From Gadus chalcogrammus (taxonomy: Eukaryota > Chordata > Actinopteri > Gadiformes > Gadidae), in NCBI RefSeq assembly GCF_026213295.1, contig NC_079422.1, forward strand, positions 19,994,940 to 20,058,939: DNA of 64,000 nt, written 5' to 3'. A model generated the notes under the pieces. It had not been told where the DNA came from. It made no database searches and saw only the letters and a program-made list of their open reading frames with translations. Positions 36,170 to 48,930 of the stretch are shown in pieces; within the stretch, counting starts at the first letter, position 1; each line of letters begins with the position of its first letter. Position numbers and translations under genes: made by a program.

Positions 36170-38478
36170 TGCTTTGTCAATTCTCAATAGAGCCAGCTCT
36201 GCAGGAGCGATGGAGTTTTCCCTTCTCTTTTATTCCCCCCTTACCCTCGCCCAGATCAAAGTCTCCAGGGGTGCTCACAGTTGCCGGTGACACGTTATTC
36301 AATCGCAGCCGTTGAGAATTATGATCAACCCTAATTTTACGAGGAGGTTAAATCGTATTTACTCCGAGGTCCATTGACTCCTTGGAATTCAATGACCATT
36401 CTGTATTGATTTGTTGCTCCTGCACCAGACCTCCGACCCAACAAGTACCAGACGGAACCAGTCATGTCAACACGGTGCTGAACCAAGCACACGCTGGGCA
36501 GCCTTCTAGGGCTGACCAACAGCTGGTCACACATGCAATATTAAACAAGCCAGGGTACTATAGTACTTCAACATCCCACTATTGTGGCCTCAACCACTTT
36601 CATTTGAACATACAGTGTATATATCACAAGATAGATTTAGCAGTCTCGAGAGATATATTTGATATTCATGTCAAATAAAGTCAAAAACGACTGTGCCTAT
36701 CTTAGATAATAATGAATACAGATTTCTGATTTCGATATTATCGATTAAAAGCTTGGACAGAAAACTATCTTGAGACAGACGTGGCTCGATCACACCGTGA
36801 ACCCATTAAACCTATTAAAACAACATCCACCTACAAGCGCACTCGGATGAGCTGCATCACATAAACAGCATGTGTTTTCTTTTCTACTTCTTTGGTCTGT
36901 TTCCCCTCGCCATGTATAAACCGCCCGTTTGATCATCACCACGTCTCACACAAACACTGCTGATCTGAAACGGCGACCGCGATGGAAGACGTCTGTTTTC
37001 CAAGGCGGCGGCACCAAAAACCTTTTGAATCATCTCCTTTTCCTTTTGATCCCATTACCTTTTTTCCGTGAAGCTTCCAAAGCATAAAGCATGCTTGATA
37101 CTCTTTGAAAGCCATTAACTCCAGCCACAGGGGCGGCCACTGAAGCCAGGGATCCCAGGCAAAGATGATATCAGTGAATATGCCTTCACACAACAGACAG
37201 GGCTTAATCTTCTTTGAAAACGACACCTAGGGTGCACCGACAGTCATCATCAGCCCCTCCCCTTCCCCACCCTGAATCCCAAGCTTTGGCTCTCTCCAGA
37301 CAAGACAGCCCTCACCCCCCCGTCTGTTCCGACTTTATCTCCACGAAACGGTGGGTTAAGATGTTTTTGAGCCCGAGGACAAGATATAGCCAATCCTCCT
37401 CCTCCTCCCATTTCCCGGGAGGACTGCTTACATTAAAACAGATACCTAAGGAACGACAAAAAAAATAGAATCAGGGAGACTTAATCAGATTCAGCAAACT
37501 ATAGCTGTACCATCTGAGGGGAGCTGACAGAAACATTTAAGAGCAGTGGTCTGGGTCCAAAAACCACCAGCCACAGGCCAGGGGAGGGAAGCACTTTGCT
37601 CCTCGCTGACGGGACAACCCAATTAGTGGAGTTTACTAAAACCCCCCCCTGCGTGTCAGGGGAGCCGCCATGTGCCATTCCTGGTTCCCGGGACCTGCTT
37701 GACCACCGGAAAAACCCACACGCGGCCTGCTCCACTTACGGACGCAAAGCGCACGCATCTGGAGGATAGCCCAGCCGCCATGTCTGGCTCCTCAGATGTC
37801 CCTCCAGGACTGCCATCACCACCGCCGCCGCTGTCATCCACGGCAACGTGTCAGAGATGGAAAACTCCAGCAGCGGGTTCTCGGAGGGGAGCACTGCCCC
37901 ACATTCACGGCAGGAAAAGGGTATAATTATAACACGGACCAATCGCGTTTCCTGACGAGCCCCGACAGCAGTTGATCCAGTCTTGTTACATAATCAATCC
38001 GGAGGGGTTGGAATACGATATGGGGGGGGGGGGCTTCTGAAGGGGATTCATGCGACCAGGTGACAGCATGTACAGCACAACCAGGCCGGTAATTAACGAT
38101 TCCCGGGTTGCCGGCGATCCCCCCCAAAAGAAAAAAGTCTTGCGTTTTCCGTCTTTATGCGACGAACGACAGCGCGGAGACAGAGTGGTGCTAAGACGCT
38201 AGGGACCAAACTTTGGGTGCAACAGACGGACGGAAGATAATTATCAACAATCTGTTCATTTCCTTCAGGAGAAGTGCTCCGTGGCCCATCATTCTGCTGA
38301 AACCATGTCTACTGCCTTGTCTCTCCTGCCCGTGTGTTTTTCCACAGTGAGGCATCATCTGGAAGGTTGTTGACTGCAGAGACGTGCCAATGCATCCCCG
38401 TTTAGTCCGCTTGCCAAAGAGAGATGTGGAAGGGATTCCATTAGAAGATGTAAAATATCTGTATTACGGACACCTACA

Positions 38479-38482
<4 letters not shown>

Positions 38483-38561
<79 letters not shown>
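38483..38561 (+). repeat. (GT)n microsatellite, about 79 bp
   Basis: Pure GT run in intron 1. Confidence 0.97.
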
Positions 38562-38563
<2 letters not shown>

Positions 38564-40269
38564 ATGAGGGGCAATACATCTTGTCTGAAGGGCTGTGCAG
38601 GCAATTGGAGCCGATTCTTGGACAGGACTCAAACCCTGCAGATAGAATCATCAGTACAAACAACTTTTGGTTCATTGAAAGGGAGTCAAGGGTACAAGAC
38701 AAATGATGGGCCGAAATCCCACAGATCACTGTGTAAACAAAGCATCATCCAATCACCAAGCTCAAAATTGTTCCCTGGGTAAGAAATTCAGATATTGAGC
38801 CCAGGAAAACTCTGGATAAACAAACCAATGCACAACAAACACGTAATAATCTCACTTGAATCTTATCGGGTATCCTGCTTGTTGCTTTGTGCGGCGATGA
38901 ATTAATTAGGTTATCACGTTGCCAAATATCAGCAAACATTGTTGTCTCAGTCTGATATATTAGTGTTATAATTGATATCATACATATGTAATTCGGGATA
39001 GAACACAACACTGGAGGCAGAACACGACTTCCAACTAACTGCTGAGGATCTAATACACCAATATCGTTTTTAATGTTTAAACACTTTCCTGACCTTTTTA
39101 TTTCAAATAGAGCTCTGCATGCCGTGATTTTATAAGAGTGGCTATTTATAATGCCACCTAAAGGTGGTCGTTCCTTAAAACCCAAGTTCAGGTGGTGTCA
39201 TACCCTACCATACTTCCATTCAATGCCAAAACACTGTCAAATCACCTCCATTTCTCAATAACATTGACAACCAACCGTTCCAACAGAAGCAGGAACAGGA
39301 AATTGATTTATTTTTTACAATGTCTTCTCATTTCCTCTGAAACCGAGAAAGGTTTTTATGATCGAGTCCGCCTAGTCTAGCCAGTCCAGCGGAGGAGGCC
39401 GGCTTCATTTCATCCACAAAACACCATTGATAACACATAATCCCCAATCAAATCCTTATCGACCAATACACAGCCCTCCTCCTTCATCACTCGCACACTC
39501 ATTAGTGGTGTCCTCATTTCCTACTTAACGTGAAACTGCTTCCTAACACAGGAAGTGAGGGTGCCTTTGACATGGGGAACCCTCGCCTCGCTGAGTGCTA
39601 AACGATCTTGCCTTTCCCTCTCATCTCCCGAGTCCCCTTCAAACAATCATATGTCACAGGATTAAGACTAATTGGAGATGGATTATGACTCACTCTTTGT
39701 TGAGCTACTAACAATTGACCCGAATTGAGGGCTCAATCAAACAGGGAAATTGTACAGAACCCATGTCCAAGAACTTTTGCAGACTGTTTTACGACATACT
39801 TAATACATTTATAAAACCACAATGACCCCCTCTACATACAGTAGAGTGTGGCTGGCAGTATAGCCCTTAATAGCTTTCGGTGTGCGCTCCAGTGGACAAC
39901 AGCAAGAGGAGGGTCCACCACATTACCTCGCTATAATAGCTCGCTGGCTAATCAGGCCCTCTCTGGTTCCTGCTTAACGACGGGACTTAAAGTACAAGCC
40001 GCTGTTGTGTTTAATGGATGCATACCGCCGGCACATTTTGTCCTGCCTACCAATGAGATTGTGACGTGACGCAGGTGAATTGTGAAACAACACTTTACTT
40101 TCCTAAGTCGCTGAGTGTTTTGAGCTCAGCAAACGGTTTCTGCTGTGTCCCCAGGGGAGTCAATGACACAGTTGTACTTCCTATCATGAAAAAAGCCATG
40201 ATTCACGTCTCCCTCTTGCTCCCATTTTCTCCATCTCCCCCCCTCCCTTCTTTCCCAACTCCCTCCCAT

Positions 40270-40560
40270 CTTTCTCTCTCAAAGCCTTATGTATCTCTCT
40301 CTCTCTCTCTCTCTCTCCCTTCTCTCTCTTGAACCCTTATGAATCTAATTCTCTCCCCCATCTCTCTCTCAAACCTTTATATCTCTCTCCATCTCATTCA
40401 AACCCTTATATCTCTTTCCCATCTCTCTCTCACAACCTTTATCACTCTCCCATCTCTCTCAAACCCATTTGTATCTCTCTCTCGTCTATCTCTCTCTCAA
40501 ACCTTCGTATCTCTCTCCCTACCATCTCTCTCTCAAACCCTTATGTCTCTCCCTCCCTTT
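40270..40560 (+). repeat. Pyrimidine minisatellite, about 30-40 bp unit
   Basis: CTCTCTCAAACCCTTATNTCTCTC-type units recur about eight times, each with an AAACC(C/T)TTAT or AAACCCATTTGTAT core separated by CT tracts of varying length. The pyrimidine strand is the plus strand. The serine/leucine-rich frames here are repeat translations. Confidence 0.8.
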
Positions 40561-41089
40561 CTCCGCCCCTCCCCCTTCTGCCTCTCCCACCCTCCCTCCC
40601 ACCATCTCACCCACCTACAACAAGCCTAAGATCCCCCCCCCCCGGGTTTTAGAACGTGTGAGGGACCTTTGTTGCTCTGCTCTTACAACGTCGCCAACAG
40701 AGGCAGCATGTAAATGTGTGTGGATAACCGGGGATCACAACCCTCCCCCCTACAACACCAAGGGTCGGAGTCTCTGCGTCGTCTCTGGGCGAGCCTCTGG
40801 CCACGTCTTCAAAGAGCGAGACGGCGACGCGCAACACCGGCGTAACAGAGGAACGATAATTCCACATCAAACCAGGTGCATTGCCCACGGTGATGTGGCT
40901 GAGAACAAAGTGTAGGAAGTGAAGACGGCACGATGTTACACCAGCGTCTCCGTGAGTCACCGGCCCCGACTACGGCGATGCGCGCTTTCATATTTCTCTT
41001 GTCTTTTCTTTTTCACTTCTGCGCACAGTGTGTCAACTATCACGAGCATAGCTGGAGAATAACTGCACTCCAATCATCCCCACCCACCC

Positions 41090-41481
41090 ACTCATCTGCC
41101 TCCACCTCCTCCTCCCTCCTCAAACAACGATACCACCACCACCACCACCCAACCACTCTTCCTCCGACTCCTTCCCAGACAAGGACACCATCACCATTAA
41201 CGCCACCACCACCACCACACACTTCTCCTTCTCCTCCTCCTCCTCCTCCTCTTCCTCTCCTTCACAAACAAGGACACCACCCACTAACACCACTACCATC
41301 ACCATCCATTCACCTACCTCCTCCCTGTACACCGCCGGTTAGCTGGCTCCCGCTAATAAGAGACAGGGCTGGGTGGGTGGGTGATGGACCCCAGGTCCCA
41401 CATCGCCACGATGTGGGTGGAGAGGAAACATGCAGCATGCTGCGATGGACTCGCCTCATCCCCCCCCCCCCCCCCCCCCCC
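41090..41481 (+). repeat. CCA/CCT triplet-rich low complexity ending in C22
   Basis: Runs of (CCA)n, (CTC)n and ACAAGGACACCA blocks occur between 41090 and 41330. A repeated segment around AACAAGGACACCA is found at about 41175 and 41268. A C homopolymer of 22 bases lies at 41460-41481. I see no supported gene, although one frame stays open for 187 codons. Confidence 0.75.
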
Positions 41482-42140
41482 ATGACGCAGACATGAGGTT
41501 CACACACGAGGGAGAACAATCAGCATGTCAATTCAAAGGCTACCTGCAGGCCTGCCCTACATGTGGTGGTTCACATACGTGGCTTGTGTCAGATTAATGA
41601 ATCACGGGATTTCTGTGTTGCCGATACTCTGAGAGAATCTCAAAGAGAGAGCTGTATTGTTGAAAGATCCTTAATCGATGGTAATATACCGTAACCTAGC
41701 CCTGATGGAAACATTGGTTTGCCAAAGTATCGCATGGGAAACGCGGTGGCACAGTTCAAACAACACAGTCTCCCCGTAATGAGAAATCATTTCATGATTG
41801 ATTACTTAAACATGATTGAAATCCGTGACTATTAACAAAATCACTGATATTCCAATGCTCCTATGCCCACGATATGGAGGATGTCATTGTGTAGGGATGG
41901 TGCCATGTTTGAGCCCGTAAGCAGGCCAAAAGCTGCTGTACATACTAATGGGGGAGATACCGGAGCATGGGTTCACCCCCATGTGTGCATGCAAACACAC
42001 ACACACATGCGATGTGCTTGGAGCCCGCAGAAATAATAACCCTGAAAAGCAGCTTGACATTTTGAATGGATTACTCTGAAATACATTCACAATGGAAAAA
42101 CAGTAATGAGGCCCCGAAACAGAAATCACAAAGTCCCAGA

Positions 42141-42265
<125 letters not shown>

Positions 42266-42491
42266 TCTCTCTCTCCCTCTCCCCCTCTCTGGCTCCCGCA
42301 CACATACACACAAACACCTGCGCACACACAAAGACACATGCATCCCCCCCCCCCCCCCCCCACCCACCCACCACAGACACACACGCACACAATTACACAA
42401 CAGGTATCGAATCAAGTAATATATGGACTGGAGCAGGGACTGCAGGGAATCAGCTGACAGCATCCATGACTTACAAAGGCCTACATTTGGA

Positions 42492-42494
<3 letters not shown>

Positions 42495-42557
<63 letters not shown>
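42495..42557 (+). repeat. (CT)n microsatellite, about 63 bp
   Basis: Pure CT run 234 bp after the previous one, in intron 1. Confidence 0.97.
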
Positions 42558-42558
<1 letters not shown>

Positions 42559-43225
42559 AAACACACCACTCTTGGTTATTTGTTTCTCCCTTTCTCACAT
42601 AGAAGCACATTCACAAACACGCACAGTGGAGCGCGCACACACGCACAGGAAAATCAACGCTATGTCTGATTTACTGCTCGTCTGTCGTGGCGTATGAGCA
42701 ACAGTTTGGTTCATTTATTACAAGCCAAGTTAAAGCCAAGTGAGGATTTGAGAGTATTCCTGTGCGTGTGTGCGCGCGTGCGTGCGTGTGCGTGTTCGTG
42801 TGTGTTAGATAAGAATTCCGATAGTTCCTGGCAAGAACATTTTGCTCAATGTCATGTAAACGCTAAACATCCATACTTAGTTTTAACTGCATGATACAAA
42901 AATTGAATCGCATCGTCAAAGAATATGAAATAATGCAAAGTGCAGCGTATCGCCGTTTAAAATAATGCAGAAAAACGTAAGAGGAGGTTACCTAACAGAC
43001 AACACCGGCTATTGAAATCGGCCAACCCGGAGAAACAGCCACTAGAATACTAACAAGCCCACCTTACACCTGCATGGGTGCTGCTGGCCACTCAGTTATA
43101 CACCAGCACACGATTGCTGCCTCCTAGTAATTGATTTGGACCCATTTACACAGTTTAACATCAGTCCTTTTTTAAGTGGCCTGGCACGATTCCTGCAGAA
43201 ATACTTGAAACTCGACCCAGAAATC

Positions 43226-43251
43226 GGGGGGGGGGGGGGGGGGGGGGGGGG
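43226..43251 (+). repeat. Poly-G tract of 26 bases near exon 1
   Basis: A G homopolymer on the template strand, 355 bp into intron 1, so the nascent RNA carries C26. The length may be inexact. Confidence 0.9.
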
Positions 43252-43605
43252 AAGGACTAAATGCATTAGAAACTCGACGCATCGCAGGGTACGAAATATG
43301 CAGTGCGTGTCCATGCAATTCCACAATCCCCACGTTGGCCCACTGAGGGAACCAGCTCACGTAGGATGTCTGAAGAAGAGTGGGCTACCGCAGGAATATC
43401 TATGGAGTGATCCACTCAAAGCCTGCATTGAGCGCTAAACCTTGGGAAACGCGTCCCAAAAACTCCCTCCCGATGACGCGCACATTTTACGCACGTACGC
43501 CTTGGACGGTAAATGCCAGAAAAATAACATCGGGTTCAAACCCAACGAAACAGAACCAAGTCCAACAAAACCATAAACATCAGACCCATTGCTGCAGTGA
43601 CGTAC

Positions 43606-43783
43606 CTTTGACACAAGTGAACATCAGCGAAAAGACGAGATTCCAAAATAGGATCCCCGTCCTAATCCTCATCCTTTTAGCTCGAACCAAGTCCCCTCTG
43701 CCACATCTGATGCATCTTCTGTTGAACAAGTCAGAGAGCTCGATAGATCCGTCGTAATATCCGTCTCTGTGGATCCCCTTCAT
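43606..43783 (-). CDS. csmd3: csmd3 exon 1: start codon, N-terminal region and signal segment
   Basis: The exon encodes residues 1-59 and the first base of Gly60, then a GTACGT donor (43605-43600). It begins MKGIHRDG, has RRCIRCGR (CxxC) at about residues 22-29 and a basic stretch RAKRMRIR. A hydrophobic segment ILFWNLVFSLMF (about 44-55) follows, ending TCVKG. Human CSMD3, as I remember it, starts MKGIRKG, has RRCAKCGR and FWNLVF, and ends SCVKG before FIHTCGG, so gene identity and the junction are well supported. Two adjacent ATGs (43786 and 43783) are in frame. I chose 43783 because it matches the remembered MKG start and has A at -3. The hydrophobic segment is expected to act as a signal peptide or anchor with an unusually long n-region. 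An ORF finder extends the frame upstream only by accepting TTG. Confidence 0.92.
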
Positions 43784-43799
43784 CATCAAAATCAAAAAA

Positions 43800-43808
43800 C
43801 TATACCAT
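43800..43808 (-). promoter_or_regulatory. Two-codon upstream ORF (ATG GTA TAG) before csmd3 start
   Basis: On the csmd3 strand, ATG-GTA-TAG ends 16 nt before the chosen start codon. Its ATG has T at -3 and G at +4, a moderate context. If the leader extends this far, as seems likely but is not shown, initiating ribosomes would terminate right beside the main start. A reducing effect on translation is inferred from known minimal uORFs. Confidence 0.45.
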
Positions 43809-44447
43809 GTACTCTCCCCTAGTAAGGCTGTTGACTGGGCACTGGGTCTAGGGCTGGTTCCGCTGCCTCCTCTCCTCTCTCAGACCAGAGACAGGCGATC
43901 CTGCCTGCCCGGCTATGTCAGCTGATGGCTGGAACCGAGTGAGCAGCGCTGGGGTTTAGGAGGGTACCAAAGCAGCCTGGATGAGGAGGGCTCAACCATC
44001 TCCGCACGGAGGGGCATCAAGTCCAAAGAAAACCTGCTTGGGTGCTCCGCTCCGACGCTACATTCTCCTCCATCCGAAATTATTTTTCCCTGAAATCACG
44101 ACGACATAAGGCAGGTAGGGGTGTCGGAGGGGGAAGTGGGCATGTGGTGGAGAGAAACCGAGAGTGGGAGAGCGAGGGAGCGAGATTGAAAAGAGAGAGA
44201 GGGAGAGAGGGCAAGAGAGAGGATCGAGGGAGAGAGTTTGAACACACGCGTTACCGACTGGCGTTCAAACTAGTTGGAGCATGCGTGCATGTGTGCGTGT
44301 GTGTGTGTGTGCGGTCGCTCGCTTGCTCGCACGAGCATGCGTTCGTTTGTGAAGGAGAGCATCCTTTGCATAACGTGGCTGACGTGTGTGGGCAACAAAT
44401 CAAGAGATGAAAGCATGTATATTTGCTGCAGAGTGGGATGCGGAGTG

Positions 44448-44567
<120 letters not shown>

Positions 44568-44594
44568 ATGTATGTGCCTGCGTGCGTGTGTGCG

Positions 44595-44690
44595 CAGGTT
44601 TAAAACGACTCACGCCCCAACTGCAACCAGACATCAATTTCAATCAAACAATATTAAAGACATTATGCAAATGTCAAGTATATGATCCCA
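44595..44690 (+). repeat. Block B, copy 1, downstream of a (GT)n
   Basis: About 96 bp, including TTAAAACGACTCACGCC, CAACTGCAACC and CATTATGCAAATGTCAAGT, is shared with 46128-46220 at about 90% identity by eye. Both copies follow a long (GT)n. Confidence 0.85.
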
Positions 44691-45030
44691 TCAGCAGGCG
44701 TTGAGAGGAGGAGGTGAAGGGGGAGGGGGGATGGGGGGGGTTCTTGTCTAGGATTAGGTTGCAAGCCCTACTGTCGCGGAAGTTGATTAAAGAAATGTGC
44801 CTGCTAGGCACCTCAACAGCAGCCTGGGTTTTCGTTTTGGAGATCGAGGGTACAACTTATTGGGAGCGATCTGGGTTTTGAATTTGCAATGCAAAGACGA
44901 AGCGAGGATGACGGAGATTTGCAACAAACTGCAACGGGACGCTTCTGCCACCTAGCTACCAGAGAGTCACCCACCTCCTTTCCCTGAAACGGAGACGGTG
45001 AGTGGGGGGGGGGGAGGGGGCGAAGAGAGA

Positions 45031-45206
45031 GAGTGAGTGAGTGAGTGAGTGAGTGAGTGAGTGAGTGAGTGAGTGAGTGAGTGAGTGAGTGAGTGAGTGA
45101 GTGAGTGAGTGAGTGAGTGAGTGAGTGAGTGAGTGAGTGAGTGAGTGAGTGAGTGAGTGAGTGAGTGAGTGAGTGAGTGAGTGAGTGAGTGAGTGAGTGA
45201 GTGAGT

Positions 45207-45242
<36 letters not shown>
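45031..45242 (+). repeat. (GAGT)n then (GA)n microsatellite
   Basis: About 45 perfect GAGT units (45031-45211) are followed by about 16 GA units. It lies about 1.25 kb upstream of the csmd3 start. The open frames across it encode only repeat peptides. Confidence 0.97.
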
Positions 45243-45245
<3 letters not shown>

Positions 45246-45612
45246 ATTGCATAGATCTATGACATACACAGAGATGGTTACATCTGTCTCTCACTGCTTA
45301 CCGTATGGTTATCTGCTTAGGGTGGTGAACAGTCATAACATAATGGCAGGCCAGTCATATCAGTTAAAAAGTATAAATTATTTATTAAAACCTAAATGCG
45401 TTGGTTTCCTCGCTAAAAGCGATCAGTTCTCTCACAGCCTAGCGGGCGTGGTTTAAACACACTATCGGCATTTTGCTCGAATATGGAATAATGAATCATT
45501 TTAGTTGCGATGACCTCAGTAGAAATCGATATCTGCCTGGACATTCATGAGAATTATTAGCTCCGTGTCAGCAGGGATCTTGATATGAATCTCCGGAAAC
45601 ATTTCTTTCAGC

Positions 45613-45890
45613 AGACCCAGAATAGGGGCTCTTCCACCGGATGTCCGAGGTCCTGAACCCCCCAGACCCAGAACGGGCCGATCTTCCACCGGAGAAGTCC
45701 GAGGTGCTGAGCCTCCCAGACCCAGAGCGGGCGATCTTCCACCGGATAAGTCCGAGGTGCTGAAACCCCAGACCAAGAACGTGCCGATATTCCAACGGAG
45801 CTATCCGAGGTGCTGAACTCCGAAGACCCAGAACGGGCCGAGCTTCCAAAGGAGCTATCCGAGGTGCTGAACCCCGCAGACGCTACTCCC
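45613..45890 (+). repeat. 54-bp minisatellite, about 5 copies
   Basis: The core AGACCCAGAACGGGCC, followed by GATCTTCCACCGGA and TCCGAGGTGCTGAA, repeats with unit starts at 45613, 45664, 45718, 45770, 45824 and 45878 (partial). Spacing is 51-54 bp, all but one a multiple near 54. Because 54 is divisible by three, frames stay open on both strands. No start, splice or family evidence supports coding. Confidence 0.9.
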
Positions 45891-45931
45891 TCAGCCCCGT
45901 CACGAACAAACCACAACCAACATACGGTGGA

Positions 45932-46017
45932 CTATAACTCATCATACAGCATCAACAAATTGGACTTCATCAACATATGCTCCGACCGCTCTGTCAGTTG
46001 GGCCGACAGTAAGCATT
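45932..46017 (+). repeat. Block A, copy 1, upstream of a (GT)n
   Basis: About 86 bp with ACTATAACTCATCATACAGC, CTCTGTCA and GCATT is repeated at 46252-46335 with moderate divergence. It directly precedes the (GT)n at 46028. Confidence 0.75.
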
Positions 46018-46023
46018 GGAGTT

Positions 46024-46027
<4 letters not shown>

Positions 46028-46100
<73 letters not shown>
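46028..46100 (+). repeat. (GT)n microsatellite, about 73 bp, between blocks A and B
   Basis: Pure TG run between block A (45932-46017) and block B copy 2 (46128-46220). Confidence 0.97.
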
Positions 46101-46103
<3 letters not shown>

Positions 46104-46127
46104 TGCGTGCTTGCATGCGTGCGTGCA

Positions 46128-46220
46128 GTGTTAAAACGACTCACGCCACAACTGCAACCCGACATCAATATCAATCAAACTATATTAAACGCATTATGCA
46201 AATGTCAAGTCTATGATCCT
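46128..46220 (+). repeat. Block B, copy 2
   Basis: Second copy of the block at 44595-44690, about 1.53 kb further right and in the same orientation. Confidence 0.85.
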
Positions 46221-46251
46221 ATCCCCATCACATCCAGCTAACACGTGTCGG

Positions 46252-46335
46252 GCTATAGCTCATCATATAGCATCATTGAACACGACTTCCTCATATCTTC
46301 CCACCCCTCTGTCAACCGGGTCGGCACTAAGCATA
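46252..46335 (+). repeat. Block A, copy 2
   Basis: Shares CTATAGCTCATCATATAGCA and CTCTGTCAACCGGGTCGGCA-type sequence with block A at 45932. This copy has no (GT)n after it. Confidence 0.7.
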
Positions 46336-46928
46336 TTATTTCGCGCTTGTCAGACGGAGGCGATTCGCTTCCTCCAGATCGTGATCTGGCTCCGTGTTAC
46401 GGCCTCATTAGGTCTCGTTTTTAGGGTTGACGCGGATTGTGTTGCCCCTAAGTTCCGCCTTTTCCGCATGAGGGGAGGAACGAGGGAGAGAGATCTAGGA
46501 TCTAATCTGTTCTAATTACAGGCCAGCAGAGGGCAACGGGGGAGTCGAGTTATACTGAAAGCTATGCTATAACTGCAGGGGAAATTATGACACGTCTGAC
46601 AAGTGCAGGGCAAACGCTAAATGGGCTTATGTGTGGCGCCCGAGTGTGAGAAATTAATATTCATATTACTGTATGAATAGTAGACATACAAAAAAAGGTA
46701 AAAAGTGTTTGTGCGAATAGGTGTGTTTGTGTCTGTGTTTATTTGAATGTGTGTATACATGTCTATGTGTGTGTGTGTGTGTACGTGTCTATCGGTATGT
46801 GTGTGTGTGTGTGTGTGTCTCTGTGTCTGTGTGTGTGCGTGTCTGTGTGTGTCTAAGTGCATGTGTGTACCAGTTCTTGTGTATGTCTTTGTGTACAAGT
46901 GTGCTTGTGCTTGTGTCTGTGTGGGTAC

Positions 46929-47520
<592 letters not shown>

Positions 47521-48540
47521 ATGTTTACGTCTTTGCATGTATGTGTGTTTGTGTCTTTGCATGTGTGTGTGTGTGCATGCGTGCGTGCGCGTGTGTGTGT
47601 GTGTGTATACATGTATGTGTGTGCATATGCGTTTTCATGTGTTCGTGTGTGTTTATGTGTTTATGTGTGTGTGTAATCAGTCATGCCTGTGTCTCGGTAA
47701 TTGTGCTCCCCCAGCCTCCATGCCTCCTCATGGGGGAACAGCAATGGGTAAATTGCCGCCGCGCCCGTCAGAGGACGGCCCGGGTCTGTTTGAACAATAG
47801 TCCACATCAAACAGCTGCCTTGCCCATGAGCAAATCAACCCAGTCGATGAGACTGGGGTCCACCAATCAAATGCAAAGAGCAGATTGATTGGTGGAGGTG
47901 GATGTCAAAGGTGGCAGGACCTGATCAGAGGCAGACCCCTTGTGAGGGGGAATGAAGTCAAAGGTCTCATGTCAGCCTATAGGGGGATGAACACTGGTGT
48001 CTATGCAGTGTGCACATAGCCAATAGGAGAGCCAGTTGTGAGCAAGCACACACACACACACACACACACATGTAAAAAAAAACACACACACACACACACA
48101 CACACAGGCAGGCGCGCACACACACACACACACACACAGGCAAGTATCTCATGCAGAAAATAGGAGGACATTTTCCTTGTGGGAAATAGTAGGTGCCACC
48201 TTCCTGCTGGATAATCACAGCTCAGAGTCGGCAGAAGAAAACATTAGAAACAGAAAGAGAGAGTGTGAGGTTCGAGAGGAGTGTAGGTTGACGCTAGGGA
48301 AGCAGGGCCAAATGTAAACAGCGTTTGCGATGTGTGTGGCAGGAGTTTCGTAGCCTGAGGCAGGACAACTCGTTCTCAGACAGCGAGTGCGAGATTCCTG
48401 TCACAATTAATGCCGTCGCAGATTGGTTCACACTCCTGTCTCGCAATTAGGCCCCTCTGATGAGGCAGCAGGGAGATGTTGCCCTCCACGTCGACTGCAT
48501 ACATTACACTCTCCATACCACCATCGCTGCCAATCTGTTG

Positions 48541-48930
48541 GCTCTCTTTCTATCAATTATATATAGCTTAACTTCCTGCTTACTTTCTTTATTTCTCTTT
48601 CCTTCTTTATCACTTCCTTTTGTCTCTCTTTCTTTCTTACTGCCTCTCTTCCTTTGTCACTGTCTTTCTTTCTTTATTCCCTTTTTACTGCATTTCTTTC
48701 TCTCGCCTGTCTCTCTTCCGGTCTCTCTTTCTGTCTCACTTCCTGTCTCTCTTCCTATCCCTTTTTCTTGCTGCCTTTCTTTCTCTCTTCCTGTCTCTCT
48801 TCAAGTCTCTCTTCCTGTCTTTCTTTCTTTCTCTCTTCCTGTCTTTCTTTCTTTCTCACTTCCAGTCTCTCTTCCAGTCTCTCCTCTTGTCTCATTTCCT
48901 GTCTCTCTTCCTATCCCTTTTTTCCGTCCC
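48541..48930 (+). repeat. Polypyrimidine minisatellite (TCTCTTCCTGTC)
   Basis: The TCTCTTCCTGTC and TTTCTTTC motifs repeat irregularly over about 390 bp with an almost purine-free plus strand. This mirror-like polypyrimidine is capable of triplex formation. A 184-codon open frame is repeat-derived. Confidence 0.85.

Noticed and set aside
40933..41496. 187-codon proline/histidine-rich frame with a signal-like start
   Set aside because: The start (MRAFIFLLSFLFHFCAQC) looks like a signal peptide, but the rest is CCA/CCT triplet repeat ending in a poly-C run inside csmd3 intron 1.
43580..43795. 71-codon exon 1 model starting at 43795
   Set aside because: It relies on a TTG start and reads past the donor. 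The ATG at 43783 and the GTACGT donor give a frame that joins exon 2 exactly.
45513..45916. Gly/Pro/Arg 18-residue repeat frames
   Set aside because: Explained by the 54-bp minisatellite. Reported as a finding, not a gene.
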